A stretch of DNA of 9,191 bases from Oscillospiraceae bacterium (GTDB taxonomy: Bacteria > Bacillota > Clostridia > Oscillospirales > Acutalibacteraceae), in contig DOZQ01000223.1 of NCBI GenBank assembly GCA_003517915.1, positions 2,278-11,468 of the forward strand, read 5' to 3'. The stretch's first letter is position 1; the number at the start of each line of letters is the position of its first letter. The notes under the pieces were generated by a model, which worked only from the letters and a program-made list of their open reading frames with translations, was not told the DNA's origin and made no database searches. Made by a program: the position numbers and the translations under genes. This document shows positions 5,494 to 9,191 of this stretch, one piece after another.

Positions 5494-6921
5494 TCAAACC
5501 GTCCCCGAAAGCTTGCGCTCAAATTTATTTTCATCGTCCGCAGCGGGCGGCATAATAGGATATTCGCCGGTAAAGCAGCCGTCGCAAAAACCACAGCCGG
5601 CTCCCTTCGCTATATTCCGAACACCATCAAGGCTGAGATATCCCAGCGAGTCGACGCCTATCTGCCGGCGGATTTCATCGCAGCTAAGCCGGCTCGCGAC
5701 CAGCTTATCCTCCGAGTCGATATCCACGCCGAAATAGCACGGCCTTACAAACGGCGGTGAGGAAATTCTCATATGCACCTCTTTTGCGCCGGCTTCACGC
5801 AGCAGCCGCACGATCCTCGCGCTGGTGGTGCCCCTTACAATCGAATCGTCTATCATGACGACGCGCTTGTCCTTCACCGTCTGGGTTACCGCGTTGAGCT
5901 TTATGCGCACCGCATCCTCGCGCTGGCCCTGCGTGGGCTGTATAAAGCTTCTGCCTATATAACGGTTTTTAATAAAACCTATCCCGTAGGGTATTCCGGA
6001 TTCTCTTGAATAACCCAGCGCCGCGTCCAGTCCCGAATCCGGCACGCCGAAAACGACGTCTGCCTCAACCGGATGCTCACGAGCCAAAAACGCCCCGGCT
6101 CTGAGCCGGGCTTCATGCACGCCCGCGCCTTCTATTATACTGTCCGGCCGGGCGATATAAACGAATTCAAATACGCAGAGCTTTGCCGGGCCGCCGCAGT
6201 GGGTGGTTATGGAGGTAAGCCCGTTTTCACCCGCTATCATAATCTCGCCCGGACGCAGTTCTCTTATAAGGCGGGCTCCCGCGCTGTCGAGCGCGCAGGT
6301 CTCGGAGGCAAAGATGTAATCCCCGCCCGGGGTTTCACCGACGCACAGCGGCCTGAATCCAAACGGATCACGCGCCGCTATCAGCTTTTTCGGAGACATT
6401 ATAATAAGGGAGTAAGCGCCGCGCAGCTCATACATGGCTTTTTCCAGCGCCTTTTCGATAGACGGGGCGCTCAGCCGCGCTTTCGTGACGGTGTAAGCTA
6501 TGATCTCGGCATTGTTTGCCGAATGAAAAATAGCGCCCGAAAGCTCGAAGCTTTCACGCAGAGAAGCGGCGTTGACCAAGCGGCCGTTCTGCACAAGCGC
6601 CATTGTCCCCTTGATATGCCGTATGACCAGCGGCTGCGCGTTCGCGCGGTTGACCCTTCCAGAGGTAGACGAACGCACATGCCCGACCGCCATTTTGCCG
6701 GTACCCAAAGACCGCAGTCTTTCGGGAGTAAACACCTCGCCCACAAGCCCCAAATCGCGGTAGTGGGTAAATATCCCGTCGTCATTGACCGCTATGCCAC
6801 AGCTTTCCTGCCCCCGGTGCTGCAAAGCGTAAAGCGCGTAATAAGCTGTTCCGGCTACATCCGACGTATGTTTGGAATAAACCCCGAACACACCGCATTC
6901 TTCCTGTATTCCTTTATTCAT
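5494..6921 (-). CDS. purF: Amidophosphoribosyltransferase (glutamine PRPP amidotransferase)
   Basis: Catalyses the first committed step of purine synthesis: PRPP + glutamine to 5-phosphoribosylamine. The start is the ATG at 6919-6921 after AAGAGG, giving 475 residues; the frame runs on into the upstream repeat but that extension is not coding. A short propeptide (MNKGIQEE) precedes Cys9, which would become the N-terminal nucleophile after cleavage. The glutaminase (Ntn) domain covers about 9-240, with R83 in HVRSST and the oxyanion pair N112-G113. The phosphoribosyltransferase domain has the PRPP loop VVMIDDSIVRGTT (354-366). Cys249, Cys395, Cys443 and Cys446 match the spacing of the 4Fe-4S ligands of Bacillus-type PurF. 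Unusual features: HVRSST in place of HVRYST/AT, QNGRLVN for HNGNLTN, and NNAE where SDTE/SDSE is usual, placing Asn137 at the position of the glutamine-binding Asp (Asp127 in the E. coli enzyme). It leads an operon with the P-loop kinase-like gene. Confidence 0.95.
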   Translation of the reverse strand: MNKGIQEECGVFGVYSKHTSDVAGTAYYALYALQHRGQESCGIAVNDDGIFTHYRDLGLVGEVFTPERLRSLGTGKMAVGHVRSSTSGRVNRANAQPLVIRHIKGTMALVQNGRLVNAASLRESFELSGAIFHSANNAEIIAYTVTKARLSAPSIEKALEKAMYELRGAYSLIIMSPKKLIAARDPFGFRPLCVGETPGGDYIFASETCALDSAGARLIRELRPGEIMIAGENGLTSITTHCGGPAKLCVFEFVYIARPDSIIEGAGVHEARLRAGAFLAREHPVEADVVFGVPDSGLDAALGYSRESGIPYGIGFIKNRYIGRSFIQPTQGQREDAVRIKLNAVTQTVKDKRVVMIDDSIVRGTTSARIVRLLREAGAKEVHMRISSPPFVRPCYFGVDIDSEDKLVASRLSCDEIRRQIGVDSLGYLSLDGVRNIAKGAGCGFCDGCFTGEYPIMPPAADDENKFERKLSGTV

Positions 6922-6959
6922 CCGGCCTCTTCCGTTCCGCCTTCTTTGTTTTCGGGAAT

Positions 6960-7124
6960 TAGGTAAGTGCTGATTAATCGTGGTGGATGCAGCGTCAAGA
7001 AAATTTTTCGTCAGATGAACCAAAAACCGCAGGCAATACTTTGTGTATTAACGAGGATTTTTGGAATAAATGACGGAAAATTTACCTGCGCTGCGCCGCC
7101 GTCGATTAAATCAGTGCTTACCTA
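6960..7124. mobile_element. 161-bp TA-flanked imperfect inverted repeat (MITE-like)
   Basis: The sequence 6962-7122 is an almost full-length inverted repeat: 78-base arms (6962-7039 and 7045-7122) meet at AATAC/GTATT around a 5-base centre. The outer ends are GGTAAGTGCTGATT and its near mirror AATCAGTGCTTACC, flanked by TA on both sides (6960-6961, 7123-7124). Inner matching blocks include GCAGCG, AAATTTT, CGTCA and CCAAAAA. Many arm differences are of the C/T or A/G kind that keep wobble pairs, so RNA copies would still fold. TA flanks with short inverted termini fit a non-autonomous element moved by an IS630/Tc1-type transposase; that is inference. It contains no gene and lies about 40 bases upstream of the purF start, inside the purF leader. 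Confidence 0.7.
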
Positions 7125-7140
7125 GGTAAACAATAATCAT

Positions 7141-7199
7141 AGTAAACCGATGCGTACACACGGTTCGCCCTGCAAAATCCGATTTATTTATCGTTTACT
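7141..7199 (-). repeat. Stem-loop dyad in the purF leader
   Basis: AGTAAACCGAT (7141-7151) pairs with ATCGTTTACT (7190-7199) through 10 pairs with a single bulged C. On the minus strand it would form a stem about 30 bases after the predicted purF transcription start. The enclosed 38 bases can form a second small stem (AACCG with CGGTT) that competes with the outer one, a layout compatible with, but not proof of, a regulatory leader. Confidence 0.45.
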
Positions 7200-7236
7200 C
7201 AGAAGGCTGTTTTTTTATCATAATTGATATAAAAAT

Positions 7237-7265
7237 ATTATACACAATTTCACCTTACGCCGCAA
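7237..7265 (-). promoter_or_regulatory. Probable sigma-A promoter of purF
   Basis: On the minus strand TTGCGG (7260-7265) and a perfect TATAAT (7237-7242) are separated by 17 bases. This predicts transcription from about 7230 and a leader of roughly 310 nt before the purF start at 6921, including the stem-loop dyad and the MITE-like hairpin. A second promoter inside the element cannot be excluded. Confidence 0.7.
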
Positions 7266-7395
7266 GTGGCTATAAAATGAACTGCTATGAACCACTCCCC
7301 ATCGTAAAGCGGCAGAACATCAGGCTTTCTATTTTGGAATTCATGATTTGTTCAAAAATCCGTCACCGCGCGTAAACCATCCTCCAGCAGATTTG

Positions 7396-7404
7396 TGGTA
7401 TAAT
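7396..7404 (+). promoter_or_regulatory. Extended -10 promoter of the carboxypeptidase gene
   Basis: TGGTATAAT gives a perfect TATAAT (7399-7404) with the TG of an extended -10 one base upstream. No -35 resembling TTGACA is seen at the right distance, which is usual for extended -10 promoters. Transcription would begin near 7411, about 38 bases before the TTG start at 7449. Confidence 0.65.
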
Positions 7405-7448
7405 TCATAAAATATAAAATAAGTACTTTGATTAGAGGGTGTGTCTGT

Positions 7449-8411
7449 TTGCGCGGAACAAAATTTTCAAGTCCCTATGCCAGGGAAAGACGAAAAAAAA
7501 TAATAAGGCGCCGTATGTTTATTGTCGCGGGCGCGGTCTTGGCGGTCGCTATAGGCACCTTTTTACGGTTTATTGTTTTCGGGGAACGAAATACCCCGGC
7601 TCCGATTTCCTCTTCCGTTTCCTCGGGCGGCGACTCGGCAAATACCGGTTCTTCGGCGGGCAGCACTTCCTCGGTGACAGGCAGCTCCGAAAACCCCTCA
7701 TCTGAGAGCGGCGCATCCTCAGATCAGAGCTCTGCCGCGGTAAGCTCTCAGAACGTCTCATCCGCTCCGACGGAGACGTCCGATATCCCCTCCAGCACGC
7801 CCCCGATCTCTTCTAAGCCTGCCTCACCTACCGGCGGAGGCGGCAGCACCGAGTGGAGTATGGTGCTTGTCAATAAAACCCACGCGCTGCCCGAAGGCTT
7901 TGAGCCCGCTCTGAGCGCCATAAACGGCGGGGATTATTCCTTTGACTCGCGCGCGGTTAAGTATCTTGAAAACATGATTAAAGACTGTAAGAACGCCGGG
8001 CTGTCCCCGCTCATCTGCTCGGCTTACCGCAGCATAAATAAACAAACACAGCTCTTCAATGACCGGGTAGCTATGAACAAGGCGAAGGGCCAGTCACAGG
8101 AGGAAGCGGTGGCGGCTGCGGCAACCATAGTCGCGGTTCCCGGCACAAGTGAGCACAATCTGGGTTTGGCCGCGGATATTGTCGCGACGAGCTATCAGAT
8201 TCTGGACGACGCCCAGGGAGACACCGCCGAATGCAAATGGTTGTATGAGAACTGCCATAAATACGGCTTTATCCTACGCTACCCCAAAAACAAGCAGGCT
8301 ATCACCGGCATAATTTACGAGCCGTGGCATTTCCGTTACGTCGGCGTAGACGTGGCGACCGAAATAATGAGTCAGGGCATCTGCCTTGAGGAATATTTGG
8401 GAGAATCCTAA
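7449..8411 (+). CDS. Membrane-anchored D-alanyl-D-alanine carboxypeptidase (VanY/M15B family)
   Basis: A zinc peptidase expected to trim the terminal D-Ala from peptidoglycan stem peptides outside the membrane. The start is taken as TTG (7449), preceded by AGAGGG at 8 bases; the in-frame TTG at 7428 lies before that site. The 320-residue product has a basic N-terminus (RERRKKIIRRR), one membrane segment (about 23-44), a long Ser/Pro/Thr-rich linker (about 48-130) that spans the cell wall, and a C-terminal peptidase domain. Family residues are all present: Arg194 in SAYRS, the zinc ligands His236 and Asp243 in SEHNLGLAAD, catalytic Glu291 and zinc ligand His294 in EPWHFRYVG. VanY proteins in vancomycin-resistance clusters belong here, but there are no van genes nearby, so a housekeeping wall-remodelling role is more likely. 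It is monocistronic and ends in a shared terminator. Confidence 0.93.
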   Translation: MRGTKFSSPYARERRKKIIRRRMFIVAGAVLAVAIGTFLRFIVFGERNTPAPISSSVSSGGDSANTGSSAGSTSSVTGSSENPSSESGASSDQSSAAVSSQNVSSAPTETSDIPSSTPPISSKPASPTGGGGSTEWSMVLVNKTHALPEGFEPALSAINGGDYSFDSRAVKYLENMIKDCKNAGLSPLICSAYRSINKQTQLFNDRVAMNKAKGQSQEEAVAAAATIVAVPGTSEHNLGLAADIVATSYQILDDAQGDTAECKWLYENCHKYGFILRYPKNKQAITGIIYEPWHFRYVGVDVATEIMSQGICLEEYLGES

Positions 8412-8422
8412 AAAGATTAAAT

Positions 8423-8460
8423 AGCAATCCCCCTGGCTTGACTGCGCCGGGGGGATTGCT
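8423..8460. terminator. Bidirectional terminator between convergent genes
   Basis: AGCAATCCCCC (8423-8433) pairs perfectly with GGGGGATTGCT (8450-8460), and TGGC with GCCG extends the stem to 15 pairs (one wobble) around an 8-base loop. The carboxypeptidase gene ends 11 bases to the left and the permease gene 13 bases to the right. On the minus strand the stem is followed by TATTTAATCTTTTT, a usable T-rich tail; on the plus strand the tail is weak (GTTTATC). Confidence 0.8.
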
Positions 8461-8473
8461 GTTTATCAGCCGC

Positions 8474-9166
8474 TCAGACCTCGGCGGTGAGCGCGGCGAC
8501 CGTGCGGTTTCGGGTCAAAAACAGGGTCACGCTGTAGGATATAGCCAATATAAGCAGACTGATTAAAATACAGCCCAGAAACAGCGTCCAGATATTGTTT
8601 TCGTAAAGATTATTAAAAGTCTGGACTATGCCCGGAATGTAGAAATTTATCCCGGAGCCGTTGCGATTAAAAAGAAACACGCCAATGCCGATAAGCATAA
8701 ACGGAACCACTATAACATAGCGGGATTTGGTATAGCCCATCCTGAAGACCAGCGGAAGCTGAAATCCGGCGGTGTAGCTGAACAGTACAACGCTCAGGCC
8801 TATGCCGAGCAATAGCTCCTTGTAATCAAAGGCGCGGCCTATAACGGCGTTTACCGCGGCGCCCAGCACTGAAACCGCCGTTATAAATACCGGAGCGTGC
8901 AAAAGCACAAAGGCATAGCGTCCCGAGATCATGCCGTTTTTGGTAACGGCCAGGCTGGAATACAGCCGACTAAGCTGATTTTTTTCCGCCACCGAAAAAA
9001 CCGAGGCGGCGGTTGAGGCGGTTATCACAAGCGAAAAACTCAGCACCGAAACAAACGAGCGGAAAAACGGAAAAAGAAAAAGCGGATAAGCCAGCAAAAA
9101 CAAATAGGTTTTATAATATTGCTTCATGGTCAGCACATCAAGCCTTATCATTTTAACAGTATTCAC
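8474..9166 (-). CDS. ABC-2 type transporter permease (ABC2_membrane_5-like)
   Basis: A 230-residue polytopic membrane protein. The start is taken as GTG (9164-9166), preceded at 8 bases by GGGAG and giving MNTVKMIRLDVLTMKQYYK, the usual opening of this family; the frame stays open to the window edge, but a TTG further up has no ribosome site. About six membrane segments follow, starting near YLFLLAYPLFLFPFF, VLSFSLVITASTAASVF, FVLLHAPVFITAVSVLGAAV, ELLLGIGLSVVLFSYTAGF, YVIVVPFMLIGIGVFLF and WTLFLGCILISLLILAISYS. A soluble segment, FSVAEKNQLSRLYSSLAVTKN, lies between spans 2 and 3 and resembles the ELN-LxxSLPVTR pattern of such permeases. These proteins pair with an ABC ATPase, usually encoded just upstream with a GntR-type regulator. 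The substrate is unknown. Its end faces the shared terminator. Confidence 0.85.
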   Translation of the reverse strand: MNTVKMIRLDVLTMKQYYKTYLFLLAYPLFLFPFFRSFVSVLSFSLVITASTAASVFSVAEKNQLSRLYSSLAVTKNGMISGRYAFVLLHAPVFITAVSVLGAAVNAVIGRAFDYKELLLGIGLSVVLFSYTAGFQLPLVFRMGYTKSRYVIVVPFMLIGIGVFLFNRNGSGINFYIPGIVQTFNNLYENNIWTLFLGCILISLLILAISYSVTLFLTRNRTVAALTAEV

Positions 9167-9191
9167 AGCACACACTCCCAATTCGTAATAA
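9163..9191 (-). CDS. Possible 3' tip of an upstream gene (ABC ATPase expected)
   Basis: On the minus strand a frame open from the window edge ends in TGA (9163-9165), overlapping the permease GTG start as GTGA. Its visible residues read ITNWECVL. A 4-base overlap of this kind is typical of translationally coupled ATPase-permease pairs, but only nine codons are visible and the identity is inferred from context alone. Confidence 0.2.

Larger units (their letters stand above)
7125..7427. other. Divergent intergenic region between purF and the carboxypeptidase gene
   Basis: About 300 bases with no credible gene on either strand. It holds the purF promoter (7237-7265), the carboxypeptidase promoter (7396-7404) and an imperfect dyad in the purF leader (7141-7199). 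I looked for a purine (guanine/adenine) riboswitch and a ZTP-type riboswitch on the minus strand and recognise neither. No clear PurR box pair is recognised either. The segment 7266-7390 shows only weak inverted repeats around CCACTT and TTTTGGAA. Confidence 0.6.

Noticed and set aside
6073..6966. Plus-strand 297-codon open frame opposite purF
   Set aside because: It is a long shadow frame on the strand opposite a certain gene in GC-rich coding sequence. It has no ribosome site or recognisable domain and many Arg/Gly-rich stretches typical of antisense translation.
6922..7023. N-terminal extension of purF by 34 codons from a TTG at 7023
   Set aside because: It lies partly in the inverted-repeat element, has no ribosome site, and would bury the catalytic Cys far from the N-terminus. 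The ATG at 6921 has a Shine-Dalgarno sequence and places Cys after a short propeptide.
7125..7427. Purine or ZTP riboswitch upstream of purF
   Set aside because: The conserved core sequences and loop-loop elements of these riboswitches, as I know them, are not recognisable on the minus strand.
7449..8411. Vancomycin-resistance cluster around the VanY-like gene
   Set aside because: The peptidase belongs to the family, but no vanH, vanA/B ligase, vanX or two-component regulator is present, and the gene has its own promoter and terminator.
1..9191. CRISPR array, prophage module or toxin-antitoxin pair
   Set aside because: No regularly spaced direct repeats, phage structural genes, integrase or paired small toxin/antitoxin frames were seen. 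The zeta-like P-loop protein has no antitoxin-like partner and sits in a purF operon.

Overview
The window looks like a chromosomal segment of a low- to mid-GC Firmicute, most likely a clostridial (Oscillospiraceae/Ruminococcaceae-like) bacterium. The evidence is strong purine-rich Shine-Dalgarno sites, TTG and GTG starts, sigma-A type promoters, a clostridial-style EF-G paralogue, a clostridial/bacillar-type PurF with propeptide and Fe-S cysteines, and Ser-rich tethers on surface proteins. The species assignment is inference; no rRNA or other marker is present.

Left end (1-760): the 3' end of an AT-rich small membrane protein gene, about 340 bases without a convincing gene, then a tRNA-Leu(UAA) on the minus strand. 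The tRNA has a consensus promoter, a trailer hairpin and an intrinsic terminator. Next, on the minus strand, lies a zinc-ribbon/multi-span membrane protein whose reading frame is broken by a +1 shift (765-1515), preceded by a perfect 13-bp dyad that overlaps its probable promoter. A Ser/Asp/Gly-rich lipoprotein of unknown function follows (1697-2548).

Centre (2731-6921): a divergent EF-G-like translational GTPase starting at a TTG codon with its own good promoter, then a purF-led pair. purF (amidophosphoribosyltransferase, first step of purine synthesis) is followed 12 nt later by a small P-loop kinase-like protein. About 40 bases upstream of the purF start is a 161-bp imperfect inverted repeat flanked by TA. 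It looks like a MITE and lies inside a roughly 300-nt purF leader. PurF keeps its catalytic Cys, PRPP loop and Fe-S cysteines but has several unusual residues in the glutaminase pocket.

Right end (7125-9191): a divergent intergenic region with promoters on both strands, a plus-strand membrane-anchored D,D-carboxypeptidase (VanY/M15B family), a bidirectional terminator, and a convergent ABC-2 type permease gene whose partner ATPase gene probably lies just beyond the window.

No CRISPR array, phage module, toxin-antitoxin pair or recognisable defence system is visible. The most interesting items are the hairpin element in the purF leader, the altered PurF glutaminase residues, the EF-G paralogue lacking the catalytic His, and the frameshifted zinc-ribbon protein.
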